64,000 nt of DNA from Thermotoga caldifontis AZM44c09. Lineage in GTDB: Bacteria > Thermotogota > Thermotogae > Thermotogales > DSM-5069. Where the stretch lies: contig NZ_AP014509.1 in NCBI RefSeq assembly GCF_000828655.1, forward strand, positions 186,001-250,000, in the 5' to 3' direction. How positions within the stretch are numbered: position 1 is the first letter of the stretch; each line of letters begins with the position of its first letter. Shown piece by piece: positions 30,426 through 39,786 of this stretch. Under the pieces are notes generated by a model. The model was not told where the DNA came from. It saw only the letters and a program-made list of their open reading frames with translations, and ran no database searches. Both the position numbers and the translations under genes were made by a program.

Positions 30426-30833
30426 GTGGTAGATAATATCATTGAAAGGGGTTCTAAAGGTTCGAGCGACTTCTTCACGGGTAACGTCTGGGTGAAGATG
30501 TTAGTCACAGACGAAAACAAGGTATTCGACACACAGGTATACAACGTGGTGTTCGAGCCGGGAGCGAGAACACACTGGCACAGCCATCCGGGAGGGCAGA
30601 TCCTGATCGTAACCCGGGGAAGAGGCTTTTACCAGGAAAGAGGAAAACCCCCGAGAATGTTGAAAAAAGGTGATGTGGTGGAGATACCACCGAACATAGT
30701 TCACTGGCATGGCGCAGCACCCAATGAAGAACTCGTACATATAGGTATCAGTACACAGGTTCATCTCGGCCCTGCGGAGTGGTTCGGACCTGTCACAGAA
30801 GAAGAGTACCGGAAGGCCACGGAAGGAAAGTAA
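30426..30833 (+). CDS. Small cupin protein
   Basis: 135 residues, single cupin barrel: GARTHWHSHPGGQILIVTRG supplies the HxH...Q metal site near residues 55-65, and PPNIVHWHGAAPNEELVHIG the second His motif. Resembles the T. maritima TM1010 cupin, which I recall next to TM1009. Often annotated as carboxymuconolactone decarboxylase-associated; its reaction is unknown. GTG start with GAGGAGG upstream, 14 bases after the hydrolase. The two hydrolase genes seem to have been placed between this gene and its AKR partner. Confidence 0.85.
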   Translation: MVDNIIERGSKGSSDFFTGNVWVKMLVTDENKVFDTQVYNVVFEPGARTHWHSHPGGQILIVTRGRGFYQERGKPPRMLKKGDVVEIPPNIVHWHGAAPNEELVHIGISTQVHLGPAEWFGPVTEEEYRKATEGK

Positions 30834-30849
30834 CGAGTTCCTCCGTTTC

Positions 30850-31005
30850 ATTCGCTCAGAATCTTCTCAAGCTCCGGATCAACTGTTCTGCATCCGCTCT
30901 GCGTTTTTTGTACGAAGGACATCTTTTCCAGAGTCTCGAGGAGCGAATACAAACGTGAACCACTGACGAAATCACCATTTGCGTGAGAAACATTTTTCAA
31001 ACTGT
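30850..31005 (-). pseudogene. Fragment of an archaeal-type ATPase gene (C-terminal end)
   Basis: This ~155-base stretch closely matches 39792-39945, the 3' end of the ATPase gene at 39787-40884, in the same orientation relative to coding: shared blocks CACTCTGCGTTTTTT-like, GACATCTTTTCCAGAGT and TCGAGGAG. It codes for the last ~50 residues (winged-helix-like end) only. A relic of a second copy or of a recombination event. Confidence 0.7.
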
Positions 31006-31114
31006 GCCCTCATAGTATGGAATAAACATTTCATCTCTTGCTTTCCTTCTCGAGCTGATTCACCCCAAACAGAGCAAGGTATCGTCACAATCACTCGCTG
31101 CACGATGAAATCGA

Positions 31115-32056
31115 TCACACATACATGATGCACCTTACCTTTCTGTCGTCCAGCTGGACCAACTCTTCGAACTGCGCACACTCCTTCTTCGCGTAGGGGC
31201 ATCGCGGCATGAACGGACAACCTGGAGGAGGATCGATGAGACTTGGAGGTTCACCGGTGTTGTTCAGTTTGAAATTCAACCTTTTCGGATCCGGGGCGGC
31301 CAGCTTCAACAGTTTCGTGTACGGATGGAGCGGTTCGTCCACGAGACTTCGTGCGGGACCTTCTTCAACGATCAAACCCGCGTACATGACGCAGATCCTG
31401 TCCGAAACGTACTTCGCCGCCGCGAGATCGTGCGTGACGTGGATCATCGAAACGGAGTGGTCCTCTTTCAGTTTCAGGAGCAAGTTAAGTACGCCCGCCT
31501 TTATGGAAACGTCCAGCATGGAGGTGGGCTCGTCCGCCAGCAAAACCTTCGGTCTCGGCAGGATCGCTCTGGCTATCACGATTCGCTGTTTCTGTCCACC
31601 CGAAAGTTCGTGTGGAAATTTCTGGAGCGTGTCGATCGGCAACTCGACCTCTTCGAGCGTCTTTTCGATGAGGTTTCTGTCCAGCTTGAAGATCTTGACG
31701 GGCCGTTCGAGGATGCTCTTTATCCTCTTGGTTGGATTGAGTGCGGAGAACGGATCTTGAAAGATCATCTGAACGTTCCGTCTGTATTCGAGTTCTTCTT
31801 TCCTGCTGAGCTTCTTTTCCACCCTCTTTCCGAGCAGGAAGATCTCGCCCTCGTCCTGAAGGTGGATCCTCGCGAGCACGCGCAGCAGCGTGGTCTTCCC
31901 ACAACCGCTCTCACCGACGATGGAGAGTATCTCTTTCTCTCTCAGTTCGACGTCGACCCCTCTGAGAGCTTTGAGCTTCAGAACCGTGAACCCGCGCCTG
32001 ATGTCGAAACTTTTCTTCAGACCCTTCGCGATCAGTACAGATGACAAGCCACCCAC
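31115..32056 (-). CDS. dppF: Dipeptide/oligopeptide-type ABC transporter ATPase (DppF-like)
   Basis: About 313 residues. Walker [16 protein letters not shown] near residue 50, Q-loop MIFQDPFSALNPTKRI, signature LSGGQKQRIVIARAI, Walker B VLLADEPTSMLD, H-loop HVTHDLAAAKYVSD. The C-terminal oligo_HPY region with PPGCPFMPRCPYAKKECAQ (a Cys set often binding an Fe-S cluster) is complete. Overlaps the DppD gene by 25 bases. Start uncertain (GTG 32056 or TTG nine bases on). In Thermotogota such Dpp-type importers often carry oligosaccharides. Confidence 0.9.
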   Translation of the reverse strand: MGGLSSVLIAKGLKKSFDIRRGFTVLKLKALRGVDVELREKEILSIVGESGCGKTTLLRVLARIHLQDEGEIFLLGKRVEKKLSRKEELEYRRNVQMIFQDPFSALNPTKRIKSILERPVKIFKLDRNLIEKTLEEVELPIDTLQKFPHELSGGQKQRIVIARAILPRPKVLLADEPTSMLDVSIKAGVLNLLLKLKEDHSVSMIHVTHDLAAAKYVSDRICVMYAGLIVEEGPARSLVDEPLHPYTKLLKLAAPDPKRLNFKLNNTGEPPSLIDPPPGCPFMPRCPYAKKECAQFEELVQLDDRKVRCIMYV

Positions 32057-32982
32057 CTGCCTGGCTTAACCTCTTTCAAACCGGGATGCTCGAGTCTGCA
32101 CACGTCCATCCTCGATCGGCACCTTTCGTAGAAAGAACAACCCGCGATGGACTGGGACAGGTCGGGGAGTCTACCTGGAATGCTCTTGTACTCCTTCAAC
32201 TCGCCGTAGATGCTCGGCAGAGATTCGATCAACCCGACGGTGTACGGATGCAGCGGTTCTTCGTAGACTTCTCTCGTGGGGCCGTACTCGACGATCTCAC
32301 CGGCGTACATGATCGCCAGATGTTTCGTGATCTCGAAGAGCAGAGATATGTCGTGGGTAACGAATATGGCTGAAAATCTCTTCTGAAGCTGAAGTTCGAA
32401 AATCTTCTCGATGATCGACCGCTGGACCACCACGTCGAGGGCGGTCGTTGGTTCGTCGAAGATCACGAGTTTCGGTGAGAGAAGCAGAGACATGGCGATC
32501 ACGACACGCTGTCTCATGCCCCCAGACAGCTGGTGTGGATAACTTTTGACGCGCTCTGGGGGGATTCCAACCAGCTGGAGCATGTCCACGATGAGCTGGA
32601 GCGCCTCTTGTTTGGTCATGCTCCTGTGCCTGAGGATGACGTCCATCATCTGGTCTCTGATGTTCAGAACGGGATTGAGCGAGTTCATAGAACTCTGCGG
32701 CACGTAGGAGAACTGCTTCCACCTCAGCCGGTCCAGCTCCTCCTTGGACAGCTGGTAGAGATCGACCCCGTCGAAGATCACCTTCCCCGATTCCACGAAA
32801 CCTGGACTCTTGAGGAGCCTCAGGATGGCCATCACGAGCGTCGTCTTGCCGCAACCCGATTCGCCGGCTATGCCGAGGAAATCTTCCTTTCCAACGTTCA
32901 AGCTCACGTTCCGTACCGCCCAGACCTTTTTCTTTTTGAACATATAACCCGCGTTCAGATTCTGAACCTGCAGCACGTCCAT
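32032..32982 (-). CDS. dppD: Dipeptide/oligopeptide-type ABC transporter ATPase (DppD-like)
   Basis: About 316 residues. Walker [16 protein letters not shown] near residue 41, Q-loop [16 protein letters not shown], signature [15 protein letters not shown], Walker [14 protein letters not shown]-loop [16 protein letters not shown]-terminal [19 protein letters not shown]. Pairs with DppF as the asymmetric ATPase dimer of the importer. ATG at 32982 with GAAGGTG upstream is preferred to a TTG nine bases earlier that overlaps the dppC stop. Confidence 0.9.
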   Translation of the reverse strand: MDVLQVQNLNAGYMFKKKKVWAVRNVSLNVGKEDFLGIAGESGCGKTTLVMAILRLLKSPGFVESGKVIFDGVDLYQLSKEELDRLRWKQFSYVPQSSMNSLNPVLNIRDQMMDVILRHRSMTKQEALQLIVDMLQLVGIPPERVKSYPHQLSGGMRQRVVIAMSLLLSPKLVIFDEPTTALDVVVQRSIIEKIFELQLQKRFSAIFVTHDISLLFEITKHLAIMYAGEIVEYGPTREVYEEPLHPYTVGLIESLPSIYGELKEYKSIPGRLPDLSQSIAGCSFYERCRSRMDVCRLEHPGLKEVKPGRWVACHLY

Positions 32983-32987
32983 CACCT

Positions 32988-33800
32988 TCAACGTTTCCTC
33001 AACCTCGGATTGGTGAGTTCATCGACCCCGAAGTTCAAAAGAGCGAAGGCCGCAGCGAGCGTCATGATCGAAAGGCCCGGCGCCAGCACCCACGCCCACA
33101 TGCCGTTCAAAAGTGCGTTCGCACTCTGGGCCCAGTACAGCATGGTGCCCCAGCTTATCTTGCTCACATCTCCAAGTCCCAGGAACGACAGCGAAGCTTC
33201 ACCGATGATCGCGTACAGAACCGCGCTGAAGAAGTTCGAAGCCACGAGGGACAGCATGTTGGGAAGAATTTCAAAGAATACTATCCTGAGGTTCCTCTCG
33301 CCGGTGACCTTCGCCGCGATGACGAAATCTCTGTTCTTCAAGGACAGAACCTGGGCCCTCATCACGCGGGCACCACTTCCCCAACTCGTGATCGCGATGA
33401 CCAGTATCACGGTCCAGAAACTCCGAACCCTCATGTACGCAGATATCACGATCATGAGCGGTATACCCGGTATCACGAGAAAAACGTCCGTTAGGGTGGA
33501 CAGGATTCTGTCGACCAAGCCTCCGTAGTAACCTGCCACGAATCCTATCGTGGTCGAAATGAGGGTCATCAGAAGGCCCGTCATCACGCCTATGAAGAGA
33601 GAAAGCCTTGTGCCGTAGATCAGCTGTGAGAAGATGTCCCTGCCGAGCCTGTCCGTACCGAGCAGAAACCGCATCGACGGCCTTTCATAAGGCACCGAAA
33701 CCATCTCGTCAGGTTCGTACGGCGCAAGAAACGGGGCGAAGATCGCAACCATAACGAAGAAAATGACTATTCCAGCTCCGATCAGCACCTTCTTCGGCAT
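32988..33800 (-). CDS. dppC: DppC-like ABC transporter permease
   Basis: 270 residues, six predicted membrane segments. N-terminal IGAGIVIFFVMVAIFAPFLA followed by FLLGTDRLGRDIFSQLIYGTRLS, the OppC/DppC hallmark, and the coupling motif region RAQVLSLKNRDFVIAAKVTGE (EAA-like) near residue 140. Forms the membrane channel with DppB. Starts 6 bases after the dppB stop. Confidence 0.92.
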   Translation of the reverse strand: MPKKVLIGAGIVIFFVMVAIFAPFLAPYEPDEMVSVPYERPSMRFLLGTDRLGRDIFSQLIYGTRLSLFIGVMTGLLMTLISTTIGFVAGYYGGLVDRILSTLTDVFLVIPGIPLMIVISAYMRVRSFWTVILVIAITSWGSGARVMRAQVLSLKNRDFVIAAKVTGERNLRIVFFEILPNMLSLVASNFFSAVLYAIIGEASLSFLGLGDVSKISWGTMLYWAQSANALLNGMWAWVLAPGLSIMTLAAAFALLNFGVDELTNPRLRKR

Positions 33801-33806
33801 GCTCGA

Positions 33807-34781
33807 TCAACCTCTCACGCGTGGGTCCAGAAAAACGTAGATGAAGTCCATCAAAAGGTTCGCTCCGAGCACCGACAGGGTGATGAAGAAGAATATCGCT
33901 TGAATCAGCGGGAAATCCTGTGTGATGGCGGCCCTGTAGAGTTGATAACCAACTCCCGGATAAGAAAAGACGATTTCTGTTAAGAGGGCACCGCTCACCA
34001 CGAAACCGAGAGATATACCGAAAGCCGTGATGCTTGGAAGCAGAGCGTTCCTCATCACGTAGTTCTTCAAGATCTCTTCTTCCGAAAGCCCCTTCGCCTC
34101 AGCCAGCACGATGTAATCTTCCGCGAGCACCGAGACGACGTTGTTCCTCATCGTCAAGATCCATGAACCGAGTGAAGCGAAGATCAGAGTGATCGAGGGC
34201 AGTACGGCGTGGTAGATCACGTTCAAGGCCAGCCTCCAGCCGGTCAGAAATTCCTTGGTGGTGTGGGCTCCCGAAAGAGGAAACCATTTGAGAACGAAAC
34301 CGAAAACGTACAAAATCATCATCGCGAGCCAAAAGTAAGGAAAGGCTCGGATCACCAATGCCATCGTGGTTAAAATCAGACCGGAAGGTTTGTCCCTGTT
34401 CCAACCTGCGTAAACCCCCAGCCAGGTGCCCAGCACGAAACTGATAAGAGTGCTCAGTCCCACCAGACCTATCGTCCAGGGCATAGACATGGCGAGGATG
34501 TTTTTGACGGGAACCGGATAGTAAAGAAACGAGATACCGAAGTTACCACTGAAACTGTTCTTTATGTATTCCAGATACTGCACCAGCAAGGGTTTGTTCG
34601 TCTCCAGACCCAGTGCGATCCTCAAGGCCTCGACTGCGCTCTCGCTGACCTCCGCACCGAAACGCATCAGTATCCTTTCGGCAGGATCGCCAGGCATCAG
34701 CCTGGGAATCAGAAAGTTGAGCGTGAGGGCTGTCCAGAGTGCGATCAGAAAAAAGAGAATTCTCTGGGCTATATACTTCAA
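33807..34781 (-). CDS. dppB: DppB-like ABC transporter permease
   Basis: About 324 residues with six membrane segments. Start at the TTG 34779-34781 (GGAGGTG correctly spaced), giving LKYIAQRILFFLIALWTALT; the longer frame has no ribosome site and includes the hairpin upstream. Family signs: NFLIPRLMPGDPAERILMRF, and EAA-loop SEEEILKNYVMRNALLPSIT near residue 235. Downstream of the binding-protein gene beyond a strong stem-loop. Confidence 0.9.
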   Translation of the reverse strand: MKYIAQRILFFLIALWTALTLNFLIPRLMPGDPAERILMRFGAEVSESAVEALRIALGLETNKPLLVQYLEYIKNSFSGNFGISFLYYPVPVKNILAMSMPWTIGLVGLSTLISFVLGTWLGVYAGWNRDKPSGLILTTMALVIRAFPYFWLAMMILYVFGFVLKWFPLSGAHTTKEFLTGWRLALNVIYHAVLPSITLIFASLGSWILTMRNNVVSVLAEDYIVLAEAKGLSEEEILKNYVMRNALLPSITAFGISLGFVVSGALLTEIVFSYPGVGYQLYRAAITQDFPLIQAIFFFITLSVLGANLLMDFIYVFLDPRVRG

Positions 34782-34801
34782 ACCGAACGCACCTCCGAAA
34801 G

Positions 34802-34822
34802 GGCCGGGGGAAACCCCCGGCC
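34802..34822. promoter_or_regulatory. Stem-loop between binding-protein gene and dppB
   Basis: Perfect 9-bp inverted repeat GGCCGGGGG/CCCCCGGCC around AAA. No T-run follows in the gene direction (TTTCGGAGG). Probably protects the binding-protein message and reduces, without abolishing, transcription into dppB. Confidence 0.7.
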
Positions 34823-34832
34823 ACATCGTTGT

Positions 34833-36410
34833 TCATTTCGGCTGCAGGTGCATGACTAAGTAGATCTTGTCCATACCGGTGATTCTGGGTTCAACGTACG
34901 GGTTCTGCTCGTTGGGCCAGTTCGTGAAGTTCTTCGTTGAATATATGAACCACACCGGATTGTAGTAAAGCGGTATGGCCGGCAAATTCTCGAGCACGAT
35001 CTTCTGAAGCTCAGACATGATCGACTTGAGCTCGTTCAGATCGGCAGTCTGCGAGAGTTTGTCGAGCAGTTCATCGGTTCTTTTGTCTATCCATCCACCC
35101 CTGTTGCTGCCGGTGTAAGCGTTTCTGGAGTGCAAGTAATTTATGTACGCCGTGTACGGGTTCGCACCGTAGTTCACCCAGCTGATCGCCACGTCGTAGT
35201 TCTTTTCCCTTATCATGGACAAATAGACTCCGAAATCTATTGGGGTCACGTTCAGTTCGATTCCGATCTTTTTCAACTGTTGCGACAGAAGCTGACAGAC
35301 AGCGATCCAGTCGGTCCAACCCGCCGGAACGATCAGATCGTAAGAGAGCTTCTTGCCGTCCGGTGACACCAGAATCCCATCTTTGCCGGGTTTGAACCCG
35401 AGCGCTTCGAGCTCCGCTTTGGCCTGCTTCGGATCGTAAGGATACCACAGATACCTGAGGCTATCGTCGATCAGGTACGAATAACCTGCCTTTATGATCA
35501 CCGGGTTCGCTTTCACAGCGTAGTTCGTCATGCCGATTTTGACGAGTTCATCAGTGTTTATAGCCTTCGCGACGGCTTTTCTGAAGCTGCGATCACTGAA
35601 CGGAGCTCTTTCTAAGTTGAAGAACAGAAACACCGGGTTTCCTTCCGGGAACCAGAACCTGATGTCCTTGTTGGGCACGTTTTCGATTCTCGGATAGTTG
35701 ATGCCTGCCCAGTCTATTTCACCGTTCGCCACCGCGAGCTGTGCAGATTCGTTACCGCTGAACGCCGGTATCCTGATCCTTTCTACCTTCACCTTGTCTG
35801 CCTGCCAGTAATCTGCCCTCTTCTTCAACGTGAAGACCTGTGGTGTGAAGTTTTCAAGAACGAACGCACCCGTGCCGACAGGTTCTTCGTTGGTGAACTT
35901 GCTCGGATCTTCCACCTTCTCCCAGATGTGTTTCGGCACGATGTAGACTCCCGCGATTCCGTAGATGATCAACGTGTTGACACGCGAAAAGTTCAGTTTC
36001 ACCGTGTAGTCGTCGATCTTCTGGACCGACTCCAGACCGCTGGTCCACAGACGGTTCGCGTCCATGGCGGGGAACTTCCTGAGCATTTCAAAGGTGAACA
36101 CCACATCGTCCGCCGTGAACGGTTTTCCATCGGACCAGGTGACGTTCTTTCTGAGCTTGAACAGGATGCTTCTGTAGTCGGGGCTCCACTGGTAGGATTC
36201 TGCGAGCCACGGTATGATCTGACCGGTGTAGTTGTTGGAGTAAATCAGCGTTTCGTAGATGAACCCTGCCGCCGCGTAACCGGTGCCACCGGCGAAGTAC
36301 GGGTTGAAGTTCCTTGGGTGTGGTCCTGTGACCGAGATGACCATGCTCAGTTCGCTGGATACCGCGAAGATCGCAAGGCTCAGAAGTGCGAGAACGAACA
36401 GTTTTTTCAT
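34833..36410 (-). CDS. dppA: Family 5 extracellular solute-binding protein (Dpp/Opp type)
   Basis: 525 residues. Signal peptide MKKLFVLALLSLAIFAVSSE without a lipobox Cys. SBP_bac_5 features: FETLIYSNN-like region, KLRKNVTWSDGKPFTADDVV near residue 85, EPVGTGAFVLENFTPQVF near 160 and FSDRSFRKAVAKAINTDELV near 270. Binds the ligand outside the cell for DppBCDF. In relatives this class binds cello-, manno- or xylo-oligosaccharides as well as peptides, so ligand cannot be named. ATG at 36410 with GGGGGAGGTG upstream. Confidence 0.92.
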   Translation of the reverse strand: MKKLFVLALLSLAIFAVSSELSMVISVTGPHPRNFNPYFAGGTGYAAAGFIYETLIYSNNYTGQIIPWLAESYQWSPDYRSILFKLRKNVTWSDGKPFTADDVVFTFEMLRKFPAMDANRLWTSGLESVQKIDDYTVKLNFSRVNTLIIYGIAGVYIVPKHIWEKVEDPSKFTNEEPVGTGAFVLENFTPQVFTLKKRADYWQADKVKVERIRIPAFSGNESAQLAVANGEIDWAGINYPRIENVPNKDIRFWFPEGNPVFLFFNLERAPFSDRSFRKAVAKAINTDELVKIGMTNYAVKANPVIIKAGYSYLIDDSLRYLWYPYDPKQAKAELEALGFKPGKDGILVSPDGKKLSYDLIVPAGWTDWIAVCQLLSQQLKKIGIELNVTPIDFGVYLSMIREKNYDVAISWVNYGANPYTAYINYLHSRNAYTGSNRGGWIDKRTDELLDKLSQTADLNELKSIMSELQKIVLENLPAIPLYYNPVWFIYSTKNFTNWPNEQNPYVEPRITGMDKIYLVMHLQPK

Positions 36411-36471
36411 AGACGTACACCTCCCCCTGAATGGCAGTTTGTCATAAACAAATTACATGTCTTCAGAATAT

Positions 36472-36477
36472 ATTATA
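36472..36477 (-). promoter_or_regulatory. -10 element of the dpp operon
   Basis: TATAAT on the minus strand (complement of ATTATA), about 62 bases upstream of the binding-protein start, in an AT-rich stretch. No convincing -35 box at 17 bases was found. Confidence 0.5.
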
Positions 36478-36710
36478 CCAAGTTTTTGAACAAGCTGTGG
36501 AAGAGGGTAGACCTCGCTTGACACCAAAAGAAACCCTTGCTCATCCATCTCCTTCTTTCAGCGAACAGAAAAGTGCCAGCAAAAGGTGCACGGTAAAACC
36601 ACATTGGGCCTGTTGTGTGAGCAAAAATTCACGCTCGATCCGGCCGGCTCGATGGAAGACACCGTTCGGACCGAGTTCATTCGTCGTCCAGAACCGCCTT
36701 TGAAATCCTG

Positions 36711-36838
36711 GGCTTTCTGGTCCGTGGCTGTGAACGAAAGACGAGATAACGTTGAACTGGAATTGAATTCACCGCACGTGAACAGGTATTGACAACAAAA
36801 ACAGCGACACGCTGTTTAGTTTGAGCGGAAGAAAAACG
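36711..36838. repeat. Dispersed imperfect repeat, copy 2
   Basis: Partner of 21540-21665. The best-conserved part includes TGGAATTGAATTCACC-like, TTGACAACAAAAACAGCGAC and the following CACGC. The whole gap 36411-36906 holds the dpp promoter region, this repeat and the start region of the DUF505 gene; no gene was recognised in it. Confidence 0.45.
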
Positions 36839-36906
36839 TGAGCGATCGAGCGGTAGAATAATATTTGAAATGTTTGAGAAGATTCATAGAAGCGGAGGTG
36901 GCAGGG

Positions 36907-38679
36907 ATGATCGTAACGAAGAGGCACGCACTCGTGCTGAAAAAGCTTTACGAGAAGGGAGAAGAATTCAGCGTAAGGGAATGGGAAGCCTTTGACAGAG
37001 AAACGCTGTGGCACCTCGAACTCGCAGGGCTTGTCAAACCGGTCGGTGTTGAGATGTATGATTTGACCTTTGCTGGTAACATTCTGGGAGAACTTCTCAC
37101 CGAAATGATAAGAGAAGGTGTTTTGAAGGATCCGAAGGAATGGGACGATTCTTTCAGATGGATCGGCTCCGAAGTCATTTCCATGATCAGATACTCAAAG
37201 CTGGCTCGGTCGATGGTGAGAGGAGAAATAGCCAAGGCGCTTGAAGAAAGAGGATTCGTGAAGGAAGGAAATTTCACACCTTACGCTTACACTCTCGATG
37301 AGGTTTACTATGCTTCACATCCCAGGTTGATCGTGAGCTCGAAACTTGCAGAGTATCTGAGGAAAATGGTAGAAGGTCCGGGCGAGTCCAGCACGCTACC
37401 TGTGGGTGGAGATGAACTTCTCCAGCTCGAGGCGATGAGAATGATAGCCTTCTCCGTTCCAAAGTCTGACATTTACGCCCTCACGGGGCTCGGGCAGCAG
37501 ATAAGAGCGGCCCTCAGGAAAGGCCTCCTTGTGACGGATGAACTAGTTCTCGATGAACTGGTTCTGGACACCGTGGCGAAAGCTTACGAAGGAAACCAGT
37601 TGAGCGACTTTGAGAGAAATGTGCTCCTCGAAAGAGGGCTCATCGACTGGACAGGAGAACTTCACCCAATGGCGGAGCATCTCTACCTCGCATGGAAGAT
37701 CTACAAAAAGGGTCCTTACCTCATGACTCCCGCTTTCCAGATCTCGGAGGACGAAGCGAGACTTCTGGAAGTGATCGACAAACTCTGGAAGAGGCATGAA
37801 AAGGAAGAAGACGTCTTCCCGGAATTGAAACAGATAGAAAAAGAGGTGGATTGGGAGTGGAAGAGAAAGGATCTCACTGTGAAGCTTGCACTCTACAACC
37901 TTGAAGGTTTCGGCCTTTTGAGATCAAGAGAGCACAGACACGGAGCAAGAAGGACTCTCGTGTACGAATTAACCAGCTACGGTGAAGAAGTGCTCGAAGA
38001 TCAGAGGAAGAACCTCAGGAGTGTTACAGCCGTCGGTGTGAAATCTATCACCATGACAAAGAAAGAGTTCGCGGCTCCAAACGTGGAGTGGTACGAACAG
38101 GCAAGAAGAGAGGGTCTTGTCAGCGATGCTGCTCCCACTTCTTCTGGTCACCTCTACACGAGGCTTTCCGTCGAAGTTGAGAGAAAACCACTCATAACAG
38201 GCACGGAAATGAAGGTTCTCAGAAAGGTTCCGTACAAGGCGGGTGTTTTCATCGAAGATATGATCCTTTCGGAGGAGGAAAGAACCGCACTCGACAGTCT
38301 TGAAGCAAAGAATCTGGTGGAGATCCTGCCCACAAACGTTGCCACACTCACAGAAGCTGGCCAGCTTATGAAGAGGTCTCTTTCAGCCGTTCCCGATGAC
38401 GTGGAGGTGCCGGTGACACCGCTCGTGGTCAGACTCCTTCAGGCCATCAGAAAACACGGTGGACTTCAGATGAGAGAAAAGAGAATCAGAATAAATCCAG
38501 AAAGCTGGAAAGTTATAGAGAAAGAACTCAACGTTGATCCCGAGACCTTAAACAATACCATCCTCCTTGCCAGAATATCCAAGCTCATCACAGAGGACGC
38601 ACTAACCGAGGCGGGAGTAGCGTTCCTTCAGGCGGTGGACGAGTTGGCAAGGAAAGAGTATCCGTGGGTCGAATTTTAA
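36907..38679 (+). CDS. DUF505 family protein
   Basis: About 590 residues, a family I associate with Thermotogota and some archaea. The ATG at 36907 has GGAGGTGGC upstream. The chain reads as a chain of winged-helix-like units: KRHALVLKKLYEKGEEFSVR at the N-terminus, and later blocks with the same KxLxLLxAxxxxGxxxxR rhythm (VIDKLWKRHEKEEDVFPELK, VVRLLQAIRKHGGLQMREKR). No enzyme motif is visible and the function is unknown; nucleic-acid binding is a guess from the helix-turn-helix-like repeats. Codon use is like the neighbours. Followed by a clear terminator. Confidence 0.8.
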   Translation: MIVTKRHALVLKKLYEKGEEFSVREWEAFDRETLWHLELAGLVKPVGVEMYDLTFAGNILGELLTEMIREGVLKDPKEWDDSFRWIGSEVISMIRYSKLARSMVRGEIAKALEERGFVKEGNFTPYAYTLDEVYYASHPRLIVSSKLAEYLRKMVEGPGESSTLPVGGDELLQLEAMRMIAFSVPKSDIYALTGLGQQIRAALRKGLLVTDELVLDELVLDTVAKAYEGNQLSDFERNVLLERGLIDWTGELHPMAEHLYLAWKIYKKGPYLMTPAFQISEDEARLLEVIDKLWKRHEKEEDVFPELKQIEKEVDWEWKRKDLTVKLALYNLEGFGLLRSREHRHGARRTLVYELTSYGEEVLEDQRKNLRSVTAVGVKSITMTKKEFAAPNVEWYEQARREGLVSDAAPTSSGHLYTRLSVEVERKPLITGTEMKVLRKVPYKAGVFIEDMILSEEERTALDSLEAKNLVEILPTNVATLTEAGQLMKRSLSAVPDDVEVPVTPLVVRLLQAIRKHGGLQMREKRIRINPESWKVIEKELNVDPETLNNTILLARISKLITEDALTEAGVAFLQAVDELARKEYPWVEF

Positions 38680-38689
38680 TAGATTCAAG

Positions 38690-38714
38690 GCCCCACCGGC
38701 GGTGGGGCTTTTTT
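38690..38714 (+). terminator. Rho-independent terminator after the DUF505 gene
   Basis: 8-bp stem GCCCCACC/GGTGGGGC with a GGC loop, followed directly by six T. It starts ten bases after the DUF505 stop. Confidence 0.93.
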
Positions 38715-38825
38715 CATGCTCGAACTCCACTGGGGGATAAATATGTGAGTATCCATTCAGGGGGGCGTAACAATACCAGATATAAAATTATAGTTGCGAT
38801 ACTTTCGAACCAAGGAGGAAGTGGT

Positions 38826-39425
38826 ATGAACAAAGGAAAGTTTGTCACCATTCTGTTGATCACTACCATATTCTTCTTACTCTTTGCTCTTGTTAGCTGT
38901 ACTTCTCTGAGTGGTGGAGATACACCGACTGATGAAAACACATCAGACATGATTACCTGGCAAAAAACGTACGGTGGCAGTGGTGAGGATGTGGCATATT
39001 CCATTCAACGAACATCCGATGGAGGTTACATCGTGGCTGGGTATACCACTTCGTTCGATGCTGGTGGAAGAGACGTCTACATTTTGAAACTGGACAGCAA
39101 TGGAAACAAAGTGTGGGAAAGAACGTACGGCGGCAGCGACTGGGATGAGGCATATTCCATTCAACGAACATCCGATGGAGGTTACATCGTGGCTGGGTAT
39201 ACCACTTCGTTCGATGCTGGTGGAAGAGACGTCTACATTTTGAAACTGGACAGCAATGGAAACAAAGTGTGGGAAAGAACGTACGGTGGCAGCAACTGGG
39301 ATGGGGCATATTCCATTCAACAGACATCTGATGGAGGTTACATCGTGGCTGGGGGTACCGGGTCCGTGTTTGATTTTAATATGGATGTCTACATTTTGAA
39401 GCTGGACAGGAATGGAAATCTATAA
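38826..39425 (+). CDS. Short lipoprotein with beta-propeller-like repeats
   Basis: 199 residues. Lipoprotein signal MNKGKFVTILLITTIFFLLF with the lipobox ending in Cys (ALVSC). Then about three copies of a 52-residue unit: TYGGSxxDxAYSIQxTSDGG, YIVAGxTxS and DVYILKLDxNGNKVWERTYG. Such units usually occur six to eight times in closed beta-propellers, so this protein looks truncated or assembles with others. It ends abruptly after KLDRNGNL. The ATG follows CAAGGAGGAAGTGGT. Outer-face (toga/periplasm) location likely; function unknown. Confidence 0.8.
   Translation: MNKGKFVTILLITTIFFLLFALVSCTSLSGGDTPTDENTSDMITWQKTYGGSGEDVAYSIQRTSDGGYIVAGYTTSFDAGGRDVYILKLDSNGNKVWERTYGGSDWDEAYSIQRTSDGGYIVAGYTTSFDAGGRDVYILKLDSNGNKVWERTYGGSNWDGAYSIQQTSDGGYIVAGGTGSVFDFNMDVYILKLDRNGNL
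38975..39410 (+). repeat. 156-bp tandem repeat inside the lipoprotein gene
   Basis: Units starting near 38995, 39151 and 39307 share GCATATTCCATTCAAC and following sequence. The first two are nearly identical over 156 bases; the third diverges after about 60. The period equals 52 codons. Copy number can change by recombination, which may explain the short length of the protein. Confidence 0.85.
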
Positions 39426-39786
39426 TTCAAAATAGCAGGAACGAGGCGTAGATAGTAATCCGAAGAAAGAAGTAAGAAGCTCGCGTCGTCTTCGAATAGA
39501 GAAATCAGAAACTCTGTCAGACACGTGGAAAGTTTGTGAAGAAACTGAATCTTACTCAACGATCCGGCCAATATTACATTGGGCTGGACAAAGGTGATGC
39601 TTTCCTATCGTTACAGGGTTTAAAGGTTCCTCTTTCAGGGTTCATCTTTCGTTCCAAACTTTGACATCTGCCTTCGATTTCATATTCGTCCTTCGTTTGT
39701 ACTGCTACTATTTCTACAAAACTACCAGCACATTGTGAAGTGTGCACTCAAATGCACTTCGGCAAGCGATGCCAGAACTCTATGTT
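39426..39786. other. Gene-free gap
   Basis: 361 bases between the lipoprotein and the convergent ATPase gene. No open frame with recognisable content, no hairpin followed by T-run, and no repeat with regular spacing was seen. Confidence 0.5.

Noticed and set aside
39320-39425. Lipoprotein continuing beyond its stop at 39425 through a frameshift
   Set aside because: None of the three frames after the stop continues the 52-residue unit, so no evidence for a simple frameshift was seen.
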